This document shows, piece by piece, positions 7,768 through 14,313 of a stretch of DNA of 23,611 nt. The stretch covers positions 1 through 23,611 of IMG/VR virus record IMGVR_UViG_3300025276_000219, one strand, 5' to 3'. Each line of letters opens with the position of its first letter. Within the stretch, counting starts at the first letter, position 1. The position numbers were made by a program, and so were the translations under genes. The notes under the pieces were generated by a model. That model made no database searches. It was given only the letters and a program-made list of their open reading frames with translations, and was not told the DNA's origin. This DNA comes from a virus.

Positions 7768-8610
7768 ATGTCAGATGTAATTTTAGATTTAAGTGGTCAG
7801 CAAGAGTACATGACCAAAGCACAGTTAAAGAAAGTATGCCCCTTGGCATTCGCTGAAACTCCAACTAACCCTGAAGTTAGTGGAAAGTATTTATTCGTTA
7901 ATACTGAAACTATAGTAGACGATTTAGATAAATTAGGTTGGCAACCAGTCCAAGCTGCTCAAAGAAAAAGTAGAGGAAAGTCTACTATCTTTAGTAAGCA
8001 TATGGTTGCTTTCCAGAACCCAGGAATTAAGATTAAAGGATCAGATGGAGATGATTCATATCCTAGAATTATTATGACGAACAGTCATGATGGTATGCAA
8101 GCATTTAAATTCTCTGTGGGTATTTATCGTTTAGTTTGTTCTAATGGTTTAGTAATTGCCGATGAAGAGTTTTCTGATTTTAAAATTAAGCATAAAGGAT
8201 ATTCCTTTGAGGAGCTTAGAGGGGTAGTTAATGATGCAGTAGCGGACTTACCTAACAAAGTAGAAGTACTTAATACTATGAAGCAAAGGATACTAACTGA
8301 AGATGAGAAAGCTAAGTTAGCATTAGATGCAATGTTGGTTAGAGCTGGTATTGCACCAGGGTCAGAGAAAGCTAAAGAGTTTAACTATGACGATGCTACA
8401 ATAGAAGATATATTGCAACCTAAAAGATCAGCCGATGAAGGAGATGATTTATGGAGAGTGTTTAATGTAATCCAAGAGAAGATTACTCAAGGAGACTTCC
8501 ATGCAGCTTTAACAGGAGCGAAAGTTAGAAAGGTTCGTAAGATTAAGTCATTCGAAAAAGACTTGAAAGTAAATAAAGAACTTTTTAAACTAGCTACGGC
8601 ACTCGTATAA
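7768..8610 (+). CDS. DUF932 family phage/plasmid protein
   Basis: This 280-aa protein has the DUF932 layout: an N-terminal segment with TNPEVSGKYLFVNTETIVDD, a central region with KHMVAFQNPG and IIMTNSHDG, the hallmark GIYRLVCSNGLVIADEEF (118-135), and a C-terminal helical part (FEELRGVVNDAVADLPNKVE). DUF932 proteins are common in plasmids and tailed phages and have no settled function. It is the first gene of the operon that leads to the T9SS-domain gene and thymidylate synthase. Its start is two codons downstream of a shifted AAAGGTT motif (GGTTATAATATG). Confidence 0.88.
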   Translation: MSDVILDLSGQQEYMTKAQLKKVCPLAFAETPTNPEVSGKYLFVNTETIVDDLDKLGWQPVQAAQRKSRGKSTIFSKHMVAFQNPGIKIKGSDGDDSYPRIIMTNSHDGMQAFKFSVGIYRLVCSNGLVIADEEFSDFKIKHKGYSFEELRGVVNDAVADLPNKVEVLNTMKQRILTEDEKAKLALDAMLVRAGIAPGSEKAKEFNYDDATIEDILQPKRSADEGDDLWRVFNVIQEKITQGDFHAALTGAKVRKVRKIKSFEKDLKVNKELFKLATALV

Positions 8611-8611
8611 T

Positions 8612-8896
8612 ATGACGAATCAAAGAGAAGAATTTAAGAAATGGTGGAAACACCTACTTAAGCAAATGGTTAGGGATAGGAGACTGTCCCCAGCCGAACG
8701 CTTTGGTACTAGGATAGGGTATATGGGAGTAGGATTTTTGATAGCAGGTCAGTGGACCTTATCTCCTCCGATGTACGTATTAGGATTTAGTTGTGTGTTA
8801 GTGCAAGTATCAATCCGTAAACAATGGAACTTAGTTGCTTTACAGCTTAACGGATTAGCAGCTTGGACTATACATTTTATTAAGTCCTTTTTATAA
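8612..8896 (+). CDS. Small membrane protein (94 aa)
   Basis: The basic N-terminal 30 residues (REEFKKWWKHLLKQMVRDRR) precede two hydrophobic segments around residues 33-65 (IGYMGVGFLIAGQW, YVLGFSCVLVQVSI) and a weaker third one near the C-terminus (LNGLAAWTIHFIKSFL). It probably sits in the inner membrane with a positive cytoplasmic tail. No family was recognised. It starts one base after the DUF932 stop codon. Confidence 0.7.
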   Translation: MTNQREEFKKWWKHLLKQMVRDRRLSPAERFGTRIGYMGVGFLIAGQWTLSPPMYVLGFSCVLVQVSIRKQWNLVALQLNGLAAWTIHFIKSFL

Positions 8897-8918
8897 ATTA
8901 TAATTAAAAATACAAGTT

Positions 8919-9290
8919 ATGATGAATAAACTAATAATAGCAATTCTAATAGGAACAACTCTATCAGCTCAGCCTGTTGAACCAATAGATTCATTTGCAT
9001 TGCCTCCTATTCCAACGCTACCACAACCTGAGATTTATGTATTCATACCTAATGTTATAACACCAAATGGTGATGGTATTAATGATAGATTTGAATTGAT
9101 ACTACAACCTAACTATAAAGTTGTAATAAAGGTATACTCAAGATGGGGTAATTTAATTTATAAATCAGATGACTATCAGAATGATTACTCAGCAATGGGT
9201 GTTTCAGATGGTGTTTATGCATTCCATGTTCGTGTTTACGATGGGAATAGATATAGAGATTTTAATAAGATGATAACAATAATAAAATAA
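8919..9290 (+). CDS. Secreted miniprotein made of a T9SS type B (gliding-motility) C-terminal sorting domain
   Basis: Residues 1-17 are a signal peptide (hydrophobic core KLIIAILIGTTL, likely cut after SAQ/SA). A ~20-residue Pro-rich spacer follows, and the rest is one domain, residues 40-123. Key motifs are VFIPNVITPNGDGINDRFEL (41-60), IKVYSRWGNLIYKS (70-83), DGVYAFHVRVYDGNRYRD (97-114) and the closing strand KMITIIK. This is the gliding-motility-associated/CHU_C-like domain that targets exoproteins to the Bacteroidetes type IX secretion system. Normally it ends very large adhesins or enzymes; here there is no cargo. It may occupy the T9SS translocon or sortase, or act as a surface decoy; this is inference. 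The start is the first of two ATGs, next to the ACAAGTT motif. Confidence 0.88.
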   Translation: MMNKLIIAILIGTTLSAQPVEPIDSFALPPIPTLPQPEIYVFIPNVITPNGDGINDRFELILQPNYKVVIKVYSRWGNLIYKSDDYQNDYSAMGVSDGVYAFHVRVYDGNRYRDFNKMITIIK

Positions 9291-9301
9291 TAAAACAAGT
9301 T

Positions 9302-9490
9302 ATGAATGAAGAATATTACTTTCCAACAGTAAAGGTTAATGCTAAAGTAGCAGAGCTAGTTGAAGAAGGTCAGTACATGGAAATGGGTGGATACAGATAT
9401 GAAAGACTATCTAGGAAGCCTAGAGGCAGGAGCATCGCTCGTAGACTTCGAAACGAAGAAACTCAAACTAGAATTATAGTATACAAGTAA
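9302..9490 (+). CDS. Hypothetical protein (62 aa)
   Basis: This short charged protein begins MNEEYYFPTVKVNAKVAELV; its C-terminal half is very basic (ERLSRKPRGRSIARRLRNEE). It uses the same ACAAGTTATG start context as the T9SS-domain gene just upstream, and its stop overlaps the next start (TAATG). No family was recognised. Confidence 0.65.
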   Translation: MNEEYYFPTVKVNAKVAELVEEGQYMEMGGYRYERLSRKPRGRSIARRLRNEETQTRIIVYK

Positions 9491-9849
9491 TGGTTAAAGT
9501 TACTGATTTACTTTTAGGTATCAGCTGCTTTACAGTAGCTCATGTTCTTACTTTCTTTCAATTAAATGGTCAATTTCTTAAGACAGATTGGTTTAGAAAG
9601 AATGAATTCTTAGTTGCAGCAGCAGGAATTATCCTATCTTATTTCTATATTTGGGGAACTAAGTATACTGTTTCCGGAACCGATAGTTTACTTTGGCCTG
9701 CTAGATTTATAGGCTTTGGTGTTGGTATGGTAATTTATGCTGGGTTTGTCAGTTACTTCTTTAAGGAAGGGTTTACTTCAAAAACATTAGTTAGTTTGAT
9801 ACTAGCATTAATATTAATCTGCGTACAAGTACTATGGAAAACAAGTTAG
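9490..9849 (+). CDS. Integral membrane protein, four predicted helices (119 aa)
   Basis: Hydrophobic segments lie at about residues 6-25 (LLLGISCFTVAHVLTFF), 41-56 (LVAAAGIILSYFYIW), 72-90 (ARFIGFGVGMVIYAGFV) and 99-115 (LVSLILALILICVQVLW). It looks like a compact four-helix membrane protein with no recognised family. It could be involved in membrane remodelling or exclusion. It overlaps thymidylate synthase by 16 bases and so is translated with it. Confidence 0.72.
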   Translation: MVKVTDLLLGISCFTVAHVLTFFQLNGQFLKTDWFRKNEFLVAAAGIILSYFYIWGTKYTVSGTDSLLWPARFIGFGVGMVIYAGFVSYFFKEGFTSKTLVSLILALILICVQVLWKTS

Positions 9850-10853
9850 ATAAAGATTACCAATTATTACTTGGTTACATTCTAGGTAACGGTAGTGAAA
9901 AAGCAGATAGAACAGGCACAGGTACTGTATCTATATTCGGATGTCAGATAAGACATGAAATGTCAGATGGTTTTCCTCTTCTCACTACTAAGAAGATGGC
10001 AGTTAAGACTATGATGACTGAATTGAAGTGGTTCCTTAAAGGGGATACTAACATTAAGTACTTAGTTGAGAATGGATGTAAGGTATGGAATGGTGATGCT
10101 TATAAGAAGTATAAAGAAAACGGTGGTAAATTAGAAACTGAGGTTGAGTTTATAGATAAGATTAAAGGATGTGATAAGTTTGCTTCTAAGTGGGGTGAGT
10201 TAGGACCTATATACGGTAAGCAATGGAGAGATTGGAACGGAAAAGACCAAATCAAAGAACTTATTAAAAACTTAAATGAGAACCCTGATAGTAGAAGATT
10301 AATGGTATCAGCTTGGAACGTAAGTGAGTTAAGTTCGATGACCTTACCTCCATGTCATTACGGATTCCAAGTTTATACAAGAGAGTTATCTCCAATGGAA
10401 GTATTGGAACAAGCGAAGAAAGATGGTATATGGGATGATGGATCTAGTTTTGATGCTAAAGATGAATTTAGTAAGAATTCTGATGGAGAATTATTCCATG
10501 AATACCTTAGTAGAATTCAATGTGATTATAAAACTAGAGCTATATCTCTAATGTGGAATCAAAGATCTGTAGATACATTCTTAGGTCTTCCTTTTAATAT
10601 TGCATCGTACGGATTACTATTAGAGCTGTTAGCAATACAGGTAAATATGGTACCAGATGAGTTGATAGGTAACTTAGGAGATACTCATTTATATTCTAAT
10701 CATAAAGTACAAGCAGCTAAACAATTGGAAAGAGAAGGATATGACTTACCTAGAATTAAACTATCTAATGTAGATATACTAGAAGGTCAATTTGATTATG
10801 AGTTAATTAATTACAACTATCATCCTACTATCAAAGCAGCGTTAAGTAATTAG
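9834..10853 (+). CDS. thyA: Thymidylate synthase (ThyA type)
   Basis: The enzyme methylates dUMP to dTMP with methylene-THF. All core motifs are seen: ADRTGTGT (24-31), FPLLTTKK (47-54), ELGPIYGKQWRDW (122-134), SRRLMVSAWN, LPPCHYGFQVY (171-181) with nucleophile Cys174, QRSVDTFLGLPFNIASYG with Asn255, and GNLGDTHLYSNH. Asn255 points to dUMP rather than dCMP, although a dUMP hydroxymethylase cannot be excluded. An insertion of about 45 residues (185-232) after the Cys motif makes it 339 aa, longer than the 264 aa of E. coli. The C-terminus is KAALSN in place of the usual APVAV-like tail. The SHMT at the left edge could supply its cofactor. Confidence 0.95.
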   Translation: MENKLDKDYQLLLGYILGNGSEKADRTGTGTVSIFGCQIRHEMSDGFPLLTTKKMAVKTMMTELKWFLKGDTNIKYLVENGCKVWNGDAYKKYKENGGKLETEVEFIDKIKGCDKFASKWGELGPIYGKQWRDWNGKDQIKELIKNLNENPDSRRLMVSAWNVSELSSMTLPPCHYGFQVYTRELSPMEVLEQAKKDGIWDDGSSFDAKDEFSKNSDGELFHEYLSRIQCDYKTRAISLMWNQRSVDTFLGLPFNIASYGLLLELLAIQVNMVPDELIGNLGDTHLYSNHKVQAAKQLEREGYDLPRIKLSNVDILEGQFDYELINYNYHPTIKAALSN

Positions 10854-10870
10854 AAAGTAGTACTAGCAAG

Positions 10871-10878
10871 CTATTTAT
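10871..10878 (+). promoter_or_regulatory. CTATTTAT motif, possible phage-specific promoter element
   Basis: This is the third copy of CTATTTAT, in the 74-base gap between thymidylate synthase and the small coiled-coil gene at 10928. No host-type promoter is seen in that gap. Confidence 0.22.
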
Positions 10879-10927
10879 GTAAGATAAACAGAACTATTAA
10901 TATATTTTAAAACAAGGTAAGTAACAA

Positions 10928-11089
10928 ATGCAACAACTAGGTAAGTATCAAGACGAAAGAGCACACGATCAACTTATAGAAAAAATATTAGACCTTAAAA
11001 TGAGCAAGATTCAGACCCAAGGTACTAAGCTACAGATACAGAGATTACAACAGGAATTAGAAGACGTAGAAGCTAGATTAGATATATGA
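10928..11089 (+). CDS. Small coiled-coil protein (53 aa)
   Basis: The product begins MQQLGKYQDERAHDQLIEKI; the C-terminal 30 residues (KLQIQRLQQELEDVEARLDI) show heptad spacing of Leu/Ile and are very likely a coiled coil. An AAGGTAAG sequence lies 10 bases before the start. The stop overlaps the next start (ATGA), which supports both genes. No family was recognised. Confidence 0.62.
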   Translation: MQQLGKYQDERAHDQLIEKILDLKMSKIQTQGTKLQIQRLQQELEDVEARLDI

Positions 11090-11298
11090 TAGCACTACAA
11101 AACGCAACGATTTATTTAATGTTAGGTGCAATTTGGACAGGATGGTTCGAAATGTATACTACTAAAGAACTCCCTCCTCCTTATAACCAAGACTGGTCTA
11201 ATAAAGAAAGGATATATCATATTACTACATGGCCTATAAGTTTGGTTGTTTTTACTATCGCTTTCATAAAAGAAGTAATGAAACAAAATAAAAAATAG
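11086..11298 (+). CDS. Small membrane protein (70 aa)
   Basis: Two hydrophobic stretches at about residues 7-23 (TIYLMLGAIWTGWFEMY) and 48-63 (TTWPISLVVFTIAFIKE) are separated by a polar loop (KELPPPYNQDWSNKERIY). The layout suggests a hairpin in the inner membrane, with a short basic C-terminal tail (KEVMKQNKK). It is coupled to the coiled-coil gene by ATGA. Its stop codon forms part of the TAGTCACTTAAA box of the next promoter. Confidence 0.68.
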   Translation: MIALQNATIYLMLGAIWTGWFEMYTTKELPPPYNQDWSNKERIYHITTWPISLVVFTIAFIKEVMKQNKK

Positions 11299-11310
11299 TC
11301 ACTTAAATAG

Positions 11311-11343
11311 TTGCCTTACATAGTTATTTTTCGTATCTTTACA
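11311..11343 (+). promoter_or_regulatory. Host-type promoter (TTGCCT-N-TATCTTT), duplicated leader type
   Basis: TTG 11311-11313, 20 bases, TATCTTTAC 11334-11342. A TAGTCACTTAAA box is directly upstream. The stretch from the -7 element to the start codon is nearly the same as at 14047-14107. Confidence 0.85.
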
Positions 11344-11350
11344 TAGTAAG

Positions 11351-11374
11351 AGGGTGAGGAAATAACCTCATCTT
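11351..11374 (+). promoter_or_regulatory. 5' leader hairpin
   Basis: AGGGTGAGG (11351-11359) pairs with CCTCATCTT (11366-11374) over a 6-base loop AAATAA: nine pairs, two of them G-U. It lies about 8-10 bases after the -7 element, so it would form at or near the very 5' end of the transcript. An identical hairpin precedes the gene at 14108. mRNA protection from 5' decay is a plausible role. Confidence 0.7.
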
Positions 11375-11389
11375 AAATCACAAAAGGTT

Positions 11390-11887
11390 ATGGCAAAATT
11401 AATTAACATCACGAACATTAGAACAGTAGACATCATCAACAACGATCACTACGAAAACACACCTGGTAAATTCAGATTTATTACTAAATGTAAAGCAGGT
11501 TACTTCACATGTAATGACGCTAGAGATTTTGATGATAAGAGATTATTTGATAATCCATCAGCAGTTCTAAGTACTTATAAAAAAGGAGCATTACATACAG
11601 TAGAATATAAGCCAACAGGATCAGATCACTTCTTTACAGTTTTTGCTAAGAAAGGTAATAACGTAATTATGATGGATGAGGCTATTATGAGAGGATTAGA
11701 AGTTGGAACTGTTAATCAATTATGGTTCAATACTAATTTATATAACTCAAATCAATATAGAGCAGTCAATTCTAAGACTTGGGCTAGTAAAGTATTTGTA
11801 ATGAACGAAGTTAAAGTAGAAGATCTAGAGCCTGTTATTGCAGGAGTAGATTTCTCTGAGTCACTATCACAATTAGCAGCTCTTTAA
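11390..11887 (+). CDS. Hypothetical protein (165 aa)
   Basis: I do not recognise this protein. It is soluble, begins MAKLINITNIRTVDIINNDH, and has beta-rich segments such as KFRFITKCKAGYFTC, HTVEYKPTGSDHFFTVFAKKG and ASKVFVMNEVKVE. It has no signal peptide or obvious catalytic motif. It is a single-gene unit with its own strong promoter and a stabilising 5' hairpin, so high expression is likely. The start follows AAAAGGTT directly. Confidence 0.78.
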   Translation: MAKLINITNIRTVDIINNDHYENTPGKFRFITKCKAGYFTCNDARDFDDKRLFDNPSAVLSTYKKGALHTVEYKPTGSDHFFTVFAKKGNNVIMMDEAIMRGLEVGTVNQLWFNTNLYNSNQYRAVNSKTWASKVFVMNEVKVEDLEPVIAGVDFSESLSQLAAL

Positions 11888-11905
11888 AAAGAGTTACTAA
11901 GATAG

Positions 11906-11938
11906 TTGCCTCCTTGAGGTATTATTCGTATATTAAGG
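11906..11938 (+). promoter_or_regulatory. Host-type promoter (TTG-N20-TATATT)
   Basis: TTGCC from 11906, then TATATTAAGG from 11929, spaced 20 bases, with TTCG before and GTATAA after. Drives the gene at 11967. Confidence 0.82.
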
Positions 11939-11966
11939 TATAATAAGAAAGATAAAAATAAAGGTT

Positions 11967-12749
11967 ATGACAAAAGTAGAAATTATTGAGCAAATCATCG
12001 CAACGAAAAAAGTAGAATTAACTGAAGCGTATAATACTAAAAAGAAGTATAACGATAAAGTAGTTAATCCTGGATATCTAGCAATTACGCAGAAATTCTT
12101 TAACGGATTTACAACTGAAGAAGTCTACGTTAAAGTATCTAACGATGGAGAGTCTATTACATTCTTACGTCCTTGTGAGGAATCTAAATACGATAAAGAA
12201 GTAATGAACCTACGGTTAAGAACTGACTGGAGAACTGAGGAGATAACAGACCTAACAACTTCTGTTTACTCTACTAGTGATAATAGTCTATGGGAATTAG
12301 AAAGACTTCAATTAGTAGGAGAAGTTGCTTCAATCATAATTGACTTCAAAGATGATTTTATAGCTGAGATGAGTGCTTTTAAAGATGAAAGCAGACCTAA
12401 ATCTAAAGAATTACAAAAGGTAATTTATGCTATAGAAGCTGATATTACTTCTTGTACTAATGAGATAAATTCTATCAGATTAAAAATAGGAGAAGAGTTA
12501 TTAGAGTCTAAGAAAGGAATGGTATTTTCTAAAGACCAGTTAGGAGCAATAGATGTTTCTTGGGATCACTCTATTAGAAGAATTGTTAAGGCTAGAATTA
12601 TTAAGAAGACCGCTTCTGGTAAATCAGCTGACTTAGAGTTAACCTCACAATATGGACAAGAGACTTCAACTCAGGTATATGAAAAGGTAAGAATGTCTAA
12701 TGTAGAGACCTTACTATGGCAGTATAGAGACTATGTCTTAAACGCTTAA
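11967..12749 (+). CDS. Hypothetical helical protein (260 aa)
   Basis: The N-terminal 35 residues (TKVEIIEQIIATKKVELTEAY) are helical. A mixed segment (GFTTEEVYVKVSNDGESITFL) follows. A long helical centre, residues about 95-175 (WELERLQLVGEVASIIIDFK, IYAIEADITSCTNEINSIRL), has coiled-coil character. The C-terminus (KARIIKKTASGKSADLELTS) is beta-like. No family was recognised. It is a single-gene unit between two host-type promoters, with an AAAGGTTATG start. Confidence 0.78.
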   Translation: MTKVEIIEQIIATKKVELTEAYNTKKKYNDKVVNPGYLAITQKFFNGFTTEEVYVKVSNDGESITFLRPCEESKYDKEVMNLRLRTDWRTEEITDLTTSVYSTSDNSLWELERLQLVGEVASIIIDFKDDFIAEMSAFKDESRPKSKELQKVIYAIEADITSCTNEINSIRLKIGEELLESKKGMVFSKDQLGAIDVSWDHSIRRIVKARIIKKTASGKSADLELTSQYGQETSTQVYEKVRMSNVETLLWQYRDYVLNA

Positions 12750-12752
12750 AAG

Positions 12753-12785
12753 TTGGATTTCATCAGTATATTTCGTATATTTAAG
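12753..12785 (+). promoter_or_regulatory. Host-type promoter (TTG-N20-TATATTTAAG)
   Basis: TTG 12753-12755 and TATATTTAAG 12776-12785, 20 bases apart, with TTTCG before and TATAA after the -7 element. Drives the alpha/beta hydrolase operon. Confidence 0.82.
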
Positions 12786-12800
12786 TATAAAGAGTAGGTT

Positions 12801-13271
12801 ATGACAGTATGGTATTTACATGGATTAGAGAGCAAAGCAGGAGGTGCGAAGGTAGACTTCTTATATAGCAAAGCTGATAAAGTATATGCTCCGGAAATGG
12901 ACTATAATCATCCTGAAATGTTTACAAGCCTTCTTAAGCTAGCTAAATATAATAAACCAGATTTAATTATAGGTAGTAGTATGGGTGGTTACTTTGCAGA
13001 TGCATTAGGTAGTCATTTAGATGTAGAGGTACTACTCTTTAATCCTGCTCTTCATAGTAGAACGATAGAACCAGAAGGAGTAACTTACGGCGAATCTAAT
13101 TGGAAAAGAAACTTTGTAGTAGGTAATGATGATAAAGTTATAGACCCTAAAGCTACGCTAGTCTATAAGGACCTAGTTAAGAGTTATACAGAAGTAAAAG
13201 GAATGGGGCACCGAACGTTCTTAAGTGTTTTTATGGATATTTATACTAAATGGGAAACGAATCAATTGTAG
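12801..13271 (+). CDS. Small alpha/beta hydrolase, YqiA/UPF0227-like esterase
   Basis: The protein has 156 aa and starts MTVWYLHGLESKAGG, where YLHGLES is the oxyanion-hole loop of YqiA-like esterases. The nucleophile elbow is GSSMGGYFA with Ser60, the acid is probably Asp110 or Asp111 in GNDDKVID, and the base is His137 in GMGHRTF. The full triad is present, so it should be active on a small ester or acyl substrate, cytoplasmic since no signal peptide is seen. It is shorter than most family members (~190 aa). It is the first gene of a three-gene unit; GTAGGTT lies immediately before the ATG. Confidence 0.85.
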   Translation: MTVWYLHGLESKAGGAKVDFLYSKADKVYAPEMDYNHPEMFTSLLKLAKYNKPDLIIGSSMGGYFADALGSHLDVEVLLFNPALHSRTIEPEGVTYGESNWKRNFVVGNDDKVIDPKATLVYKDLVKSYTEVKGMGHRTFLSVFMDIYTKWETNQL

Positions 13272-13354
13272 ATCGTATATGGACTTGTGGATGTGGAGCT
13301 TTAAACTCTCCTTATAACGCAACCTGTGGAAGATGTAAAACTGTAAATAAATGA
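13250..13354 (+). CDS. 34-residue zinc-finger miniprotein, RanBP2-like spacing
   Basis: This tiny ORF overlaps the hydrolase gene by 22 bases and ends in ATGA with the next gene. The product has W-T-C-G-C-(x3)-N-(x6)-C-G-R-C (residues 11-29), close to the W-x-C-x2-4-C-x3-N-x6-C-x2-C plan of RanBP2-type zinc fingers except that only one residue separates the first two Cys. It could be a free zinc ribbon that binds RNA or protein. Tight coupling on both sides supports it being real. Confidence 0.6.
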   Translation: MGNESIVDRIWTCGCGALNSPYNATCGRCKTVNK

Positions 13355-13875
13355 AACTACTAAACGTATTATTAGAAAATAACTGGAGAGCTCTTTCATC
13401 AAAAGAGATAGAGGATACTAAAGAAGAATTGTTTGACTTAATTGATAGAGCTTATGCTCCATTAGGAGGACATCCAAACCTAAAGATACCAGACGATATT
13501 AAAACAGCAGGAGATAACTACTTAGTAATTGATTTAGATGATGATCCAGAAGATGATGCTACAGTGACTTACAAACATAGACCAGGAGGTACTAAGTTAG
13601 TTGCTATGGGTCATGACGGTTCTAAACCAGCCAGATCAGCAGCAGTAGCTAAAACAGTAAGTGATTTAAATCGTAAAGGATTCTACATAGAGGTTTCCGG
13701 AACGATACTAGACATATTAAAATCAAAAGGAGTTGCAATAGTAAATGACGAATCTACTGTTAGGGCAGCCCTTAAAGGAAAAGATATTACATGGCATGGA
13801 GATGGCTCTTACGATAGAAATCTAGGAGGTAAAGTACATCGAAAAGTTATGATGGGGAAACCCAATAAGAGCTAA
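13351..13875 (+). CDS. Hypothetical protein (174 aa)
   Basis: The N-terminal part is helical (RALSSKEIEDTKEELFDLID) with a long acidic loop (VIDLDDDPEDDATV). The C-terminal part (GFYIEVSGTILDILKSKGVA, then NDESTVRAALKGKDITWHGD and HRKVMMGKP) looks like a compact alpha/beta domain. The pattern 'NDE..VR..L.GK.I.W.GDG.Y.R..GG.VHRK...G.P' reminds me of a conserved tail found in T4-like phage proteins of unknown function; this is from memory. Start set by ATGA coupling. Confidence 0.72.
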   Translation: MKLLNVLLENNWRALSSKEIEDTKEELFDLIDRAYAPLGGHPNLKIPDDIKTAGDNYLVIDLDDDPEDDATVTYKHRPGGTKLVAMGHDGSKPARSAAVAKTVSDLNRKGFYIEVSGTILDILKSKGVAIVNDESTVRAALKGKDITWHGDGSYDRNLGGKVHRKVMMGKPNKS

Positions 13876-13881
13876 AAAAGG

Positions 13882-14010
13882 ACCCGCTAAAGGTTACAGC
13901 ACTGTAGGTTATGCCTAGAGAAAAGTTATAGTCTGATCAGCTATAGCAGATGTAATTAAGCACGTGGTATCAGGCTGCTGCACGGTTAGAGGTTATAACT
14001 GAGGCCTGAA
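13882..14010 (+). ncRNA. Structured non-coding stretch, candidate RNA element
   Basis: No ORF fits between 13876 and 14107. A bulged hairpin GTTATAG-t-CTGATCAGCTATAGC spans 13925-13947. A nested arm spans 13970-14009: TCAGGC pairs with GCCTGA, and inside it CGGTTA (13983-13988) pairs with TAACTG (13996-14001) over a 7-base loop. AGGTTA occurs three times. It lacks a tRNA cloverleaf and a U-tract. It could be an RNA processed from the upstream operon, or a 3' stabiliser. Confidence 0.4.
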
Positions 14011-14028
14011 GAATAAACGTAATAATAG

Positions 14029-14061
14029 TTGGAAGTTACAATTATATTTCGTATCTTTACA
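14029..14061 (+). promoter_or_regulatory. Host-type promoter (TTG-N20-TATCTTT), second copy of duplicated leader
   Basis: TTG 14029-14031 and TATCTTTAC from 14052, 20 bases apart. From about 14047 to the start codon the sequence nearly repeats the leader at 11329-11389. Confidence 0.83.
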
Positions 14062-14069
14062 TAGTAAGA

Positions 14070-14091
14070 GGGTGAGGAAATAACCTCATCT
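14070..14091 (+). promoter_or_regulatory. 5' leader hairpin, second copy
   Basis: GGGTGAGG (14070-14077) pairs with CCTCATCT (14084-14091) over loop AAATAA. It is identical to the hairpin before the 11390 gene apart from the outermost A-T pair, which is lost here. Confidence 0.7.
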
Positions 14092-14107
14092 AAAATCAAA
14101 AAAGGTT

Positions 14108-14290
14108 ATGAGCAGAATTAACGTTACTACAAGCAACTCTAAAATGATCACAGGTAAATTATTTATCACAGGTCTAAAAATGTCAAAACTTTCGAACAAG
14201 CTTAAAGAAGCTATTGTTCAAGGATCAACAGTAAAGCATCCTACTATGGGATTACTTTACGAATATGTAGGAGCTTATTCAAGAGCGTAG
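14108..14290 (+). CDS. Hypothetical protein (60 aa)
   Basis: This short basic protein begins MSRINVTTSNSKMITGKLFI and has a helical segment (MSKLSNKLKEAIVQ) and an aromatic end (LLYEYVGAYSRA). No family was recognised. It carries the duplicated promoter/hairpin leader but shows no sequence relation to the protein at 11390, so the leader seems to have been copied without its gene. AAAAAAGGTT sits directly before the start. Confidence 0.68.
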   Translation: MSRINVTTSNSKMITGKLFITGLKMSKLSNKLKEAIVQGSTVKHPTMGLLYEYVGAYSRA

Positions 14291-14313
14291 TTAAATATTA
14301 AAAAATAAAGGTT

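Noticed and set aside
9834-10853. dCMP hydroxymethylase
   Set aside because: The residue that is Asp in that enzyme is Asn255 here (LPFNIAS), which favours dUMP.
13911-13931. Six-codon ORF after GTAGGTTATG
   Set aside because: Too short to support; it falls within the structured stretch and the motif AGGTTA is repeated there anyway.
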